Below, piece after piece: positions 1-8,138 of a stretch of DNA of 64,000 nucleotides. Within the stretch, counting starts at the first letter, position 1. Each line of letters starts with the position of its first letter. A model generated the notes under the pieces. That model did no database searches, had not been told where the DNA came from, and worked only from the letters and a program-made list of their open reading frames with translations. This stretch comes from Eubacteriales bacterium (GTDB lineage: Bacteria; Bacillota; Clostridia; Lachnospirales; Lachnospiraceae), in the NCBI GenBank assembly GCA_030524715.1, contig JAUNGB010000013.1:1-64000 (forward strand), read 5' to 3'. The position numbers and the translations under genes are program-made.

Positions 1-657
1 ATACAGGTATTCATTTGTTTTCAGAGCATTGCTGAATAAATTGCGCAGCAGACCTACCATTTCGTCATAGTATCCTGCCTGAAATGCTTTGTCCAGCGGC
101 ACATCGTATTCGTCAATCAGGAGGATTACCTTTTTCCCGTAGTGTTTAGAGAGAAGCTGAGACAGCGTTTGCAGGCTCGATAAAAGAGTTGATTCTTTCA
201 TCGTAAAATCGCCATCGGCGCCAACATTCACTAAGGCTTGATATCTGTTCTTCTCAATTTCTGACAGTCTATCGCTTTTACCCAATAATTGAAATCGCAG
301 ACATTCGTTTCCTATTACAACTTTCAATGCAGCAACCGCAGACTGAAAATCTCTCCCGTCAACGCTTTTCAGCGTTATCGAAATCACAGGGAACTGCCCC
401 ATGTATTCTTCACACAGTTCTGTCTCCTGTGAAATTTTCAGGCCATCAAATAGCTTCCCATCTGTTCCAATTTCGAAGAAGCATTTCAGCATATCCATGG
501 TCAGGGTCTTCCCGAACCGGCGGGGACGGGTAAAAAGATTTACCTTTCCCCAGTTATGCAAAAGTTCTGATATGAACATTGTTTTATCCGCATAATAGAA
601 ATTCTCCTTTGAGAACTCTTCAAAATTTTCAATACCCACCGGTAGTTTTTTTCTCAT
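1..657 (-). CDS. AAA-ATPase-like protein, N-terminal part (runs off the window)
   Basis: The frame is open from an ATG at 657 to the window edge, giving 219 codons of the N-terminal part. The start is preceded by AAGGAG at good spacing. Around residue 44 there is RPRRFGKT, the degenerate P-loop typical of the 'AAA-ATPase_like' family (PF09820), and around residue 180 a Walker B-like VILLIDEYDVPLDKA. Known members continue into a PD-(D/E)XK nuclease-like domain (DUF1703), which would lie outside this window. These proteins are common, often multicopy and of unknown role in Clostridia and Bacteroidetes. It lies downstream of a second, different AAA/nuclease gene (1046-2626) and could be cotranscribed with it. 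Family call is firm, function unknown. Confidence 0.75.
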   Translation of the reverse strand, partial: MRKKLPVGIENFEEFSKENFYYADKTMFISELLHNWGKVNLFTRPRRFGKTLTMDMLKCFFEIGTDGKLFDGLKISQETELCEEYMGQFPVISITLKSVDGRDFQSAVAALKVVIGNECLRFQLLGKSDRLSEIEKNRYQALVNVGADGDFTMKESTLLSSLQTLSQLLSKHYGKKVILLIDEYDVPLDKAFQAGYYDEMVGLLRNLFSNALKTNEYLY

Positions 658-732
658 CAAATCTCTTCTCCTTCCCGGCATAAAGATTACACAAATCCGG
701 TAACAGAATTGATGGACGATTATAATCTTTTC

Positions 733-1005
733 CTATATAATTACAACATTTTGATTATCATCCTCCATCATTGCATTCGTATCTGCATTATAAATAGGAT
801 AAAATTCATGATATATCTGCTCCGAAAAATGGAATTTTCCTGTTGTACGAATCCCATATATCTCTTTTATATAAGTGGATTTATCCATATCTAACAGCAT
901 TTGCTGAACCAATTTGTCCTGAAACCACTTCAAATCATAGCTGTATTCAAACCAGAGCAGCCCATAACATACGTCTTCCATCTCTCCATAAAAAATCTTC
1001 AGCAT
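733..1005 (-). CDS. Small DUF4869-like protein
   Basis: A 90-codon frame whose N-terminus (MLKIFYGEMEDVCYG) and the VDKS-like 'LLDMDKSTYI' resemble DUF4869 proteins as I recall them; the C-terminal third does not look conserved. AAGGA lies 9 bases before the ATG. It starts 40 bases after the AAA/nuclease gene at 1046-2626 and ends 75 bases before the next ATPase gene, so the three may be one transcript. No catalytic motif, signal peptide or membrane segment is visible. It could be a diverged or decaying copy. Existence likely, family tentative. Confidence 0.5.
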   Translation of the reverse strand: MLKIFYGEMEDVCYGLLWFEYSYDLKWFQDKLVQQMLLDMDKSTYIKEIYGIRTTGKFHFSEQIYHEFYPIYNADTNAMMEDDNQNVVII

Positions 1006-1045
1006 ATATTTACCGTCCTTATCGTTATCTCGCTTTTATATAAAA

Positions 1046-2626
1046 TCAAACGACCGCCTCGATCAAAAGCTTATCACCATACCAAACCTCTTTTACGCCA
1101 ATTTCCTTCTTCTTGTTAAAACAAAACGTAAGCATATATCCTTTTTTTAAATGGTAAAAATCCAGATATTCTGAAATCTGCTTTTCTCCATCTGCATGAT
1201 ACTTCTTACCTCTCCATAGCTTTAATTCAACCACGAATTGTTCCCCGCGATAGTCCACGACAATATCCGTGCGATTCATTTTTCTTGTACGTGCTTCCAC
1301 ATAACAATTCCCGGTTCCATTAATAATCGGCTTCAAAAAAAGCATAAAATAACGTCTTCCCACATCTTCAATGAATTTCTCATTCTGATCTCCATATAAA
1401 TAATCGAATGCCTCCACAAATTTTTCAAGTACCAGCTTCATGTCAAGCTTTCCATCTTTAATAAACTGGTTTTTATTTTGCAGTGCAGAATCATAAATCC
1501 GGTTTCCTACAACTTCTTCTGATAAAAAAAGATTATAAAGAACCGTTTCAAATATCCTGTTTGAAATAACCGCCTTATTATTTTCATTTTTAATGAAACC
1601 AAACATCTCTGCAATCTCAATAGGCTTATTCAGGGAATTATACGGGATTTCTTTCCCATAAAACAACAGTGCATATATCATTTCCCGCAATTCCGGATAA
1701 TCCGACAGCTTATTTGCCAGCGAATCAAAGAGGGTATTTTTTTCGCCAAGTACAATTCTGACTGCCTCAAGAAAACCTTCCCTCTTCCATGCATCTGCCT
1801 TATCAGGAAACTGTCCGCTTCCCGCCACTTTTTCATCAATGACTTTACAGAGCCGCGAAACAAGAAACGGATAGCCAGACGTATAATCATAGATTAATCC
1901 GGAAATTTCTTTTATATCCATGCCTGTATGATGATCATTTTCATATTCCTGAAGCATCCCGGCAATTTCTTCCGCCGAAAAACTCATGACCACCTCAAAA
2001 TCCGCGGCAATATTCCAGGGACTGTTCGCCTTATGTTCTTCTCCCGGCCTGAGCTTTCTTTTCATATTTTTTATGTCATAGACACCTGCAAGAATCACGG
2101 ACTGAAATGTAGGTTTTACATCTCTATTGATATAATATCCGCGTAATTGTGCAAGAAAATCAAGAAACACCTGATTATTAGCCGCACTGTCCACTTCATC
2201 AATTATCAATACAACAGGCAGCTTTGACAGCCCACACCACTTACTCAATACTCTGAACAACGTAAACAATGTGATATTGCCAGCAGTTCCGTCTGCGAAT
2301 GCAATAAGCTTCTCATTGATTTCTTCCGGTATCGCTTTTACATTATCTAATAATTCACTGGAAAAAGCACTTACAAATGTCTGTTCATTTTCAAAGTTCG
2401 CATAAGACATTACTTGAAAATCCAGACTGATTACTACATAGCTTTCTTCCAGAGTCCTTCCCAATGCCCGTAAAATTGTAGTTTTTCCATACTGACGTGC
2501 TCTGTTGATTGTAAAGTATTCCCCTCTGTCCACAAGTTCTTTAATTTCGCTGATTTTCTCACTTATATCAACCATGTAATGAAGCTTTGGCTTGCAATCA
2601 GCACTGGTATTAAATATTTTGCTCAT
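1046..2626 (-). CDS. AAA-like ATPase with C-terminal PD-(D/E)XK nuclease-like domain
   Basis: 526 residues. The N-terminal part carries an atypical P-loop (NRARQYGKTTIL, about residues 41-52) and a hydrophobic Walker B, VVLIIDEVDSA (about 138-148). The C-terminal hundred residues hold RTDIVV followed by FVVELKLWRGKKY, which fits the D...(E)xK core of a PD-(D/E)XK fold. Start ATG is preceded by AAGGAGG. This architecture belongs to a widespread family annotated as AAA-like domain proteins; no defined substrate is established. It is distinct in sequence from the ATPase at 1-657, although both share the ATPase-plus-nuclease plan. Possible roles are nucleic-acid processing or defence; this is inference only. 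Confidence 0.75.
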   Translation of the reverse strand: MSKIFNTSADCKPKLHYMVDISEKISEIKELVDRGEYFTINRARQYGKTTILRALGRTLEESYVVISLDFQVMSYANFENEQTFVSAFSSELLDNVKAIPEEINEKLIAFADGTAGNITLFTLFRVLSKWCGLSKLPVVLIIDEVDSAANNQVFLDFLAQLRGYYINRDVKPTFQSVILAGVYDIKNMKRKLRPGEEHKANSPWNIAADFEVVMSFSAEEIAGMLQEYENDHHTGMDIKEISGLIYDYTSGYPFLVSRLCKVIDEKVAGSGQFPDKADAWKREGFLEAVRIVLGEKNTLFDSLANKLSDYPELREMIYALLFYGKEIPYNSLNKPIEIAEMFGFIKNENNKAVISNRIFETVLYNLFLSEEVVGNRIYDSALQNKNQFIKDGKLDMKLVLEKFVEAFDYLYGDQNEKFIEDVGRRYFMLFLKPIINGTGNCYVEARTRKMNRTDIVVDYRGEQFVVELKLWRGKKYHADGEKQISEYLDFYHLKKGYMLTFCFNKKKEIGVKEVWYGDKLLIEAVV

Positions 2627-2697
2627 TTTTGCGGCCTCCTTCCGAACTTTCTAAAGACGCTGCATATATTTACAGCCAACTCCGTTTATATGCTATC

Positions 2698-2726
2698 ATC
2701 TTATCATGCGAGCAGCAAATTAGCAA
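2698..2726 (-). promoter_or_regulatory. Candidate promoter of the AAA/nuclease gene
   Basis: On the minus strand TTGCTA, 17 bases, then TAAGAT with a TGA extension before it (extended -10). It lies about 72 bases before the start codon at 2626. Only a moderate match to the SigA consensus. Confidence 0.35.
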
Positions 2727-2766
2727 GTTTGTCCCATATAAATACCACAACATGAAATTTCCCAGC

Positions 2767-2795
2767 TACTGTTTATACCGCAGGAGCGGACAGTA
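2767..2795. repeat. Imperfect hairpin with TACTGT/ACAGTA arms
   Basis: TACTGT and ACAGTA flank an inner CCGC-agga-GCGG stem. A similar arrangement with TACTGTTCACA occurs at 9391-9417, so this may be a dispersed intergenic repeat. It lies between the divergent AAA gene and sigK. Confidence 0.4.
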
Positions 2796-2872
2796 ACACG
2801 AAATTATCTGGAAAAGCACGCAGGGCACGTCCCTGACATAAACTATAAAGAAATCCCCTTTGAGGTGAAGAT

Positions 2873-3499
2873 TTGAAGACCTTTTTAAAACCTTTGACAG
2901 CAGCCGAGGAAAAATTCTATCTTCAACGTTACCAGGGGGGCGATTTAGAAGCAAAGAATATCCTGATCGAACGAAACCTCCGTCTTGTTGCCCATGTAGT
3001 AAAAAAATATCAGGGCAAGGACGAGGATCTGGATGATTTGATTTCCATCGGGACTATCGGACTTATCAAGGCGATTTCCACGTTTGACGCAGAGAAAGCC
3101 ACCAGATTGTCCACATATGCCGCCCGGTGTATTGATAATGAGCTTCTGATGATGCTTCGTTCAAAGAAGAAACATTCTAAGGAGGTCTCTCTCTATGAGC
3201 CGATCGGTACGGATAAGGAAGGCAATGAGATTAATCTTCTGGATATCATCGAAAGCCCGCCTGTGGATATTGTAGAGGATTATTCCACCAGAGAGGATGT
3301 CAGCCACCTGCTGAAATCCATGAAAGCAACACTCTCTCCGAAGGAATATCAGGTGATCTGTTTCCGTTACGGGCTGTTCGGGGAAGAGGAACAGACTCAG
3401 CGGGAGATTGCCGGAAAGCTTCGCATCAGCCGCTCATATGTCTCAAGAATAGAAAAAAATGCTCTCACCAAGCTTCGTACCCTGTTTCATGACGAATAA
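2873..3499 (+). CDS. sigK: RNA polymerase sporulation sigma factor SigK, uninterrupted
   Basis: 208 residues of sigma-70 family. Region 2 is seen in LIERNLRLVAHVVKKY and DLISIGTIGLIKAI, followed by YAARCIDNELLMMLRSKKK; region 4 ends in TQREIAGKLRISRSYVSRIEK, the classic SigK helix-turn-helix. SigK drives late gene expression in the mother cell. The start is TTG at 2873, six bases after GAGGTG, and matches the usual N-terminus 'MKTFxKPLTxxEE'. The gene is complete, so there is no skin-type prophage interruption here. A short perfect palindrome CAGGG-cacgt-CCCTG (2821-2835) lies in its leader and could pair in the mRNA. It is one of few plus-strand genes in this part of the window. Confidence 0.93.
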   Translation: MKTFLKPLTAAEEKFYLQRYQGGDLEAKNILIERNLRLVAHVVKKYQGKDEDLDDLISIGTIGLIKAISTFDAEKATRLSTYAARCIDNELLMMLRSKKKHSKEVSLYEPIGTDKEGNEINLLDIIESPPVDIVEDYSTREDVSHLLKSMKATLSPKEYQVICFRYGLFGEEEQTQREIAGKLRISRSYVSRIEKNALTKLRTLFHDE

Positions 3500-3575
3500 T
3501 AAACAATAAAAACAGGTCATTGCAAGAAAGGCTCCTGCTTTGCAGCGCTGAGCAATCCTCATTTCAGATTTAAAA

Positions 3576-3606
3576 AAACGGCACAGCCCTGAAGGCTGCG
3601 CCGTTT
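3576..3606 (-). terminator. Intrinsic terminator between convergent genes
   Basis: Stem AAACGGC-a-CAGCC / GGCTG-c-GCCGTTT with a 5-base loop. Read on the minus strand it is followed by a run of seven T, so it mainly serves the secreted-protein gene at 3721-4590; on the plus strand it can also stop sigK transcripts, although the T run is short. Confidence 0.75.
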
Positions 3607-3720
3607 CTGAAACCATCCCTGAATCTTATGATCGCGGTCCTGATAATGGCCGCTATGCAAAATATATCGAATTTTCCGGTATCTGTTGATTATTCATTAC
3701 CATTTACATCATAGGTGTGA

Positions 3721-4590
3721 TTATTCTGCTTCTGTCACAGCCGTAATGTGAGGATTTACGCCTTCATACCAGTACAGGAAGCCTTCCATATCGATCTTGT
3801 CCCCGATTTCCAGTTCCTTAACTGCGTTGTAAACGTCTGTGGTATTGTCGCACAGATAGGATTCCACAGTGAAGGTATAGGTCTCTCCGTCAAGAGATAC
3901 ATTAAAGTACAGGTCGTCTCCGTCCTGTCCGGAACCATCCCAGTTATATAAGAACGCCACGTCGTTTCCGTCCTCATCCTGTCCTGCTGCCTCCACAGTC
4001 ATTCCTTTAAAGGATACATACTGGTTCTGATGGTCGATGAGCTCGTCCTTGCCCAACAGCTCTGTAACATCCGTAACCGGAGCAATATACTCGCCGTCTT
4101 CGATCTCAAAGGTTGCGTCAATGATCTCGATCTCGCCGGACCATTCGGACTTGTATCCGGTAACCTTGATCTTTGTTCCCACATTCAGTTTTTCGTAATC
4201 TTCCTCGGAGCAGGTCATATTGTAGATGAAATAAGCTCCGTCGTGATCCTGGGTATAAACGGTAGCTTTATCCTCCCACCAGGACTGTTTTGCCTGAACA
4301 TAGGTCTCTACCACAACCTCAGAATCAAGGTCTGCTGCCATATACTCTTCATAGGTCATAACGCCTTCTGATTTCTCTTCGGACTCGCCTTCAGCAGTCT
4401 CATCTTCGGCAGCCTCACCCTCTGCCTCTTCGCCTTCAGCAGTTTCATCCTCTGCAGTCTCTTCTTCTGCTCCGTCGCCCTCAGCAGCCTCGCTTTCTGC
4501 TGTGCTGTCGCTTTCTGCCATAACAAAAGCAGCAGGAACCACAGAAAGTGAAAGTGTCAATACAAGTGCCATTATTTTTTTTAACTTCAT
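3721..4590 (-). CDS. Secreted protein with acidic repeat and tandem OB-fold-like regions
   Basis: 289 residues. A Sec signal peptide (MKLKKIMALVLTLSLSVVPA, cleavage after VMA) leads into about 50 residues made almost only of Glu, Ala, Thr, Gly and Asp, with repeated blocks like AEDETAEGE. Two similar beta-rich regions follow: about 75-170 (YEEYMAADLDSEVVVETYVQ ... GTKIKVTGYKSEWSGEIEI) and 175-285 (LIDHQNQYVSFKGMTVE ... IGDKIDMEGFLYWYEG). The 'G(T/D)KI.V.G' strand patterns suggest OB-fold domains, as in small secreted nucleic-acid or ligand binders, but I do not recognise the family. No membrane anchor is seen. AAGGAG precedes the ATG. It has its own promoter and a leader carrying a 64-base palindromic repeat. 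Confidence 0.75.
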   Translation of the reverse strand: MKLKKIMALVLTLSLSVVPAAFVMAESDSTAESEAAEGDGAEEETAEDETAEGEEAEGEAAEDETAEGESEEKSEGVMTYEEYMAADLDSEVVVETYVQAKQSWWEDKATVYTQDHDGAYFIYNMTCSEEDYEKLNVGTKIKVTGYKSEWSGEIEIIDATFEIEDGEYIAPVTDVTELLGKDELIDHQNQYVSFKGMTVEAAGQDEDGNDVAFLYNWDGSGQDGDDLYFNVSLDGETYTFTVESYLCDNTTDVYNAVKELEIGDKIDMEGFLYWYEGVNPHITAVTEAE

Positions 4591-4612
4591 TTTTTACTCT
4601 CCTTTTCGGCGT

Positions 4613-4676
4613 CAGAGTATGTTGAAAAATTGGTTTCCGCCGGGAATGGCGGAAATAAATTTTCAACTGTGCTCTG
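4613..4676. repeat. Palindromic repeat element, copy 1 (64 bp)
   Basis: Ends CAGAGTATGTTGAAAAATT and AATTTTCAACTGTGCTCTG are imperfect inverted repeats; the centre has a second stem, TTTCCGCC-gggaat-GGCGGAAA. The same end motif (about GAGYGTGTTTGAAAATT) recurs at 32238-32329 and as a single arm at 26474-26490. This copy lies between promoter and ribosome site of the gene at 3721-4590, so it would fold in that mRNA leader. Confidence 0.65.
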
Positions 4677-4704
4677 GTATCATAATTGCTTAAGTCACAA
4701 AATA

Positions 4705-4732
4705 ATTATACATCAGAATCCGCAGAAATCAA
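4705..4732 (-). promoter_or_regulatory. Promoter of the secreted-protein gene
   Basis: TTGATT, 16 bases, TATAAT on the minus strand, about 115 bases before the start codon at 4590. It follows the end of the sugar ABC operon almost directly. Confidence 0.5.
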
Positions 4733-4739
4733 TGTTTAT

Positions 4740-6344
4740 TTAGTGTTTTCTTTTTTTGGCGGCCTCATAAAGCAGGTACAGAAGAATCAGGATCCATGCC
4801 CCGGCAAGGGCTGACAGAAGGATTACCGAGGTACGCGGAAGAGGGCCCAGTTCTGCCTTTCCGTCCATAGTCCCCGTATCGTTTCCCTGATCCAGACGGT
4901 ACAAAGAGGTGATGTCGCTGTATAGCGTCTGGATATATTCTTCATTTACCTCCTGTTTTCTTCTGACGGATTTTGTCACGTTCTCGATCATCTGGCCCGC
5001 CGCATCCCGGAGGGACGCAGAGCCGTTGAATACCGGCGTCACAAAGGTATTCTCCGTATTATCAAGAAGCAGCTTCGACGCCTTGATTTTGACGTCATAG
5101 TATGTGCTGTTATCCTCCCCGCCTCTTGACAGATAATCCTGATATTCCGCGCTTTCCTGTGCTTTTGACGTAACGGGCACGTAGCCCTCTGTTTCTGAAT
5201 ACGCGGTCTGAACCTCGTTGGTCAGCAGATACTGGGTAAAAAGCCAGGAAGCCAGAACCTCCTGAGAGTCTTCTTTATTAAAGATACATATGGAAGGTCC
5301 CTGGGATATCATCTGAGGATTTTCCGGATCAAACTGGGGAATTGCCATAACCTCTGTCTCAAAATCCACAAATTTATCCTTACTGATATCGGAAAGAGGC
5401 GCGTCCTTTCCCATCCAGGTAGCTCCGGCTGTGGAATCCACAGCAAAAATGCACTGTCCCGCATTCAGGAAATTCGCAGGATAGCCTGAGATTTTAAAGG
5501 TGGAAAACGCCCCGCTTTTCGCATGGTCCGCGATGGTATACAGTAATTCCTCTGTGGTATCGTTAAATATCAGGATGTCCCCGTCATCGTTGGAATACCC
5601 CGCTCCCTTCTGCCTGAGCATCTGGATCATCATATTGTCCGTAGATTTATAAATAAACGGAATAAGAACCTTCTGCCCATTAATCAGGAAATTACCATCG
5701 GCGTCCTTTTCCATTGCCGCCTCCGAGACCTCCCAGATGAAATCCCAGGTAAGAGTCTCCGGCAGGGTGTAGCCCAAAGCCTCCACATATGTTTTATTAA
5801 TATAGCACGCTTCTGTGGAACGCATAAACGGAACTGCATAATAATGGCTTCCAAAGGAGCATTCCTCCAGAAACTGCGGAATGATTTCTTCCTGTCCCGG
5901 CGAATCGAATTTGACTTCGCTCCCCCCAAGGCCGTATTTTTCATCTGAAAAAAGCTCGTCCAGAGGAACCACGCAGTTATTTCCCGTCAGGTAAGTGGCG
6001 ATATGGTCGGGATACGTAATGCACACATTGGGCGTTGTATTGGTTGAGATATTCGTGATAACGTCATTATAAATCTTGCCGTAATCCGTATACAGCCGAA
6101 GGTTCACAGTGATATTCGGATATAAGGCTTCAAAATCGGCAATGGCATTTTCGTAAATCTGCGTCTGGGTTTTATTTGTGTCATTCTTTGCCCAGAATGT
6201 GATTTCGTACTCTTTGGAATCGTCAAATTTCTCCGGAACCGCAAAGGCGCTCTGTCCCCTGGAACCATGGCATCCCCCAAGGGCCAGCGAACAGGCGGCC
6301 GCAAATGCCAGACAAGCCGACAGGAGCTTCCATCTTTTTTTCAT
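4740..6344 (-). CDS. Sugar ABC transporter substrate-binding lipoprotein with C-terminal membrane helix
   Basis: 534 residues. The N-terminus is a lipoprotein signal (…LALGG|C at about residue 24), followed by a family 1 extracellular solute-binding domain: EITFWAKNDTNKTQTQIYE near the start, then 'ADFEALYPNITVNLRLY', 'NVCITYPDHIATYLTG' and 'YAVPFMRSTEACYIN'. It would capture an oligosaccharide outside the membrane and pass it to the two permeases. Unusually, a second anchor is predicted at the C-terminus (SVILLSALAGAWILILLYLL, then basic KKRKH). It is the last gene of the operon and overlaps the upstream permease by four bases. The substrate cannot be read from sequence. Confidence 0.88.
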   Translation of the reverse strand: MKKRWKLLSACLAFAAACSLALGGCHGSRGQSAFAVPEKFDDSKEYEITFWAKNDTNKTQTQIYENAIADFEALYPNITVNLRLYTDYGKIYNDVITNISTNTTPNVCITYPDHIATYLTGNNCVVPLDELFSDEKYGLGGSEVKFDSPGQEEIIPQFLEECSFGSHYYAVPFMRSTEACYINKTYVEALGYTLPETLTWDFIWEVSEAAMEKDADGNFLINGQKVLIPFIYKSTDNMMIQMLRQKGAGYSNDDGDILIFNDTTEELLYTIADHAKSGAFSTFKISGYPANFLNAGQCIFAVDSTAGATWMGKDAPLSDISKDKFVDFETEVMAIPQFDPENPQMISQGPSICIFNKEDSQEVLASWLFTQYLLTNEVQTAYSETEGYVPVTSKAQESAEYQDYLSRGGEDNSTYYDVKIKASKLLLDNTENTFVTPVFNGSASLRDAAGQMIENVTKSVRRKQEVNEEYIQTLYSDITSLYRLDQGNDTGTMDGKAELGPLPRTSVILLSALAGAWILILLYLLYEAAKKRKH

Positions 6345-7231
6345 CCTTTTGTCCCTCCTCTCGCCACGCCTTCCATGATCTTTCTGCGGAATACCAGAAA
6401 CAGGATGATCAGGGGAACGGAGATCACTACTACCGCCGCCATCATTGCAGGGATATTTTCACGTCCGAACCCGTTCTCACGGATTTCCTGGATCCCGTTT
6501 GAAACCAGAAAATATGACTCGTCGTCTGTGATCAGCCTTGGCCATACATAAGAATTCCAGCACTCGATAACCTTCAGAATCGTGATGGTTACAAGCGTAG
6601 GCTTGCAGATGGGAACCATTACCTTCAAAAGATATTTCAGGTCGGAGGTTCCATCCACCTTTGCGGCATAATACAACTGATCCGGTACCTGCTCAAAGTT
6701 TTCTTTCAGCAAATAAATATAAAAGACGGACGTTACGGACGGCAGGATCAGCCCCGCAAAGGAATTGCGAAGATCCATATTTGTGATGGTCACAAAGTTT
6801 GTGATGATCACCAGCTCATTAGGTATCATCATCAGAGAAAGGAACAACGTAAACGCAAGGTTTTTTCCTCTGAATTCCAGCCTTGCAAACGCAAATGCCG
6901 CAAGAGTCGTCACAACAAGCATAAGCGCCGTAGTCACCACTGTAAAAATGACCGTATTGATAAAATATCTTGCCAGAGGTACGGCAGTGAACGCCTCCAC
7001 ATAATTTTCAAGGGTCGGCGACAGGGTAAAAAGCCTGGGAATATATTCCGAATTGTAGGCGCTGTAGCTCTTTACAGATGTCAGAAGCATCCAGTAAAAG
7101 GGAAACAGCACTACAACAGCCCAGAAAGTCAGCAGCACGTAGGTGATGAACCTTCCCGCAGTCTTACGTTTCCTGTCAGACCTCTCTATCTTTATAAAAT
7201 CAACCTGTTTCTCCATTTTATCAGCCCTCAT
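6341..7231 (-). CDS. Sugar ABC transporter permease, MalG type
   Basis: 296 residues with about six membrane segments (first at YVLLTFWAVVVLFPFYWML). The cytoplasmic EAA-type loop is YYAAKVDGTSDLKYLLKVMV followed by PICKP, which contacts the ATPase. It belongs to the carbohydrate-uptake CUT1 permeases and pairs with the MalF-type permease at 7228-8121, overlapping that gene by four bases and the binding-protein gene by four bases. Such overlaps indicate one tightly coupled operon. Confidence 0.9.
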   Translation of the reverse strand: MRADKMEKQVDFIKIERSDRKRKTAGRFITYVLLTFWAVVVLFPFYWMLLTSVKSYSAYNSEYIPRLFTLSPTLENYVEAFTAVPLARYFINTVIFTVVTTALMLVVTTLAAFAFARLEFRGKNLAFTLFLSLMMIPNELVIITNFVTITNMDLRNSFAGLILPSVTSVFYIYLLKENFEQVPDQLYYAAKVDGTSDLKYLLKVMVPICKPTLVTITILKVIECWNSYVWPRLITDDESYFLVSNGIQEIRENGFGRENIPAMMAAVVVISVPLIILFLVFRRKIMEGVARGGTKG

Positions 7232-8121
7232 GAATAATACACCTTTTTTCTGCTTACAAGCAGATTAATACATGTAATCGTCAGTACGATGGCAAACAGC
7301 AGGATTGCCGCCGCCGATGCATAGGAAGGATATCCGCCGCTGTTCCCGTACAGCATGTCGTAGACATAACCTACGATCGTATTCATTCCCGCCGCGTTCA
7401 GGTCCGTGCCGAACAGGGCCACCGCATCGCTGTACGCCTTAAAAGCGCCGATAAAGCCCGTAATGACCAGATAAAAGATCATCGGCGATATCAACGGAAG
7501 CGTGATCTTTCTGAATATGCGGAAGGACGATGTGCCGTCGACCTTTGCAGCTTTATAATAATCCTGATTCACGGATGCAAGCGCGCTTGTCAGAATCAGA
7601 ATCTTAAACGGCATGACCACCCAGATGGTATAGAAACACAAAACAAACATCTTTGCCCAGTACGGCCCGTCGATAAAATCTATAGATGGGCCTCCGAACC
7701 AGTGAATGACCAGATTGACCAGACCGTCCGTGTACGGAGTCTTTTTAAACAGGATCATAAACACCAGGCCCACTGCCAGCGTGTTGGTTACGTATGGCAA
7801 AAAATAGATTGTCTGATATAATTCTCTCAGCGGCTTTATGGAGCTCAGGCCCACGGAAATCAGCAGCGCGATCCCTGTAGAAAGAGGCACGGTGATAATT
7901 ACCAGAAGGAATGTATTTTTTACCGCCTGCAGAAAGTACGGGTCGCGCAAAACATACGAATAATTATAAACGCCGACGCCGAAATACGTCTGGGACGCGG
8001 AGTTATATCCTTCCTCAAAAGAGTAGATAAAAACGTCTATAAGCGGATATACCATAAAAAAGCCCAGAAAAAGAATCGCCGGAAGCAGATACAGCCAGCC
8101 CTTCCAACCTTTTTTATCCAT
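7228..8121 (-). CDS. Sugar ABC transporter permease, MalF type
   Basis: 297 residues, six predicted membrane helices starting at WLYLLPAILFLGFFMVYPLI. The EAA loop is YKAAKVDGTSSFRIFRKITL followed by PLISP. It is a CUT1-family inner-membrane subunit forming the channel with the MalG-type partner. The gene starts 17 bases after the ATPase gene and overlaps the next by four bases (ATGA). Confidence 0.9.
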   Translation of the reverse strand: MDKKGWKGWLYLLPAILFLGFFMVYPLIDVFIYSFEEGYNSASQTYFGVGVYNYSYVLRDPYFLQAVKNTFLLVIITVPLSTGIALLISVGLSSIKPLRELYQTIYFLPYVTNTLAVGLVFMILFKKTPYTDGLVNLVIHWFGGPSIDFIDGPYWAKMFVLCFYTIWVVMPFKILILTSALASVNQDYYKAAKVDGTSSFRIFRKITLPLISPMIFYLVITGFIGAFKAYSDAVALFGTDLNAAGMNTIVGYVYDMLYGNSGGYPSYASAAAILLFAIVLTITCINLLVSRKKVYYS

Positions 8122-8138
8122 TGTTCTTACTCCCTTCG

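Noticed and set aside
2873-3499. Skin-type interruption of sigK
   Set aside because: The frame is continuous from region 2 to region 4.
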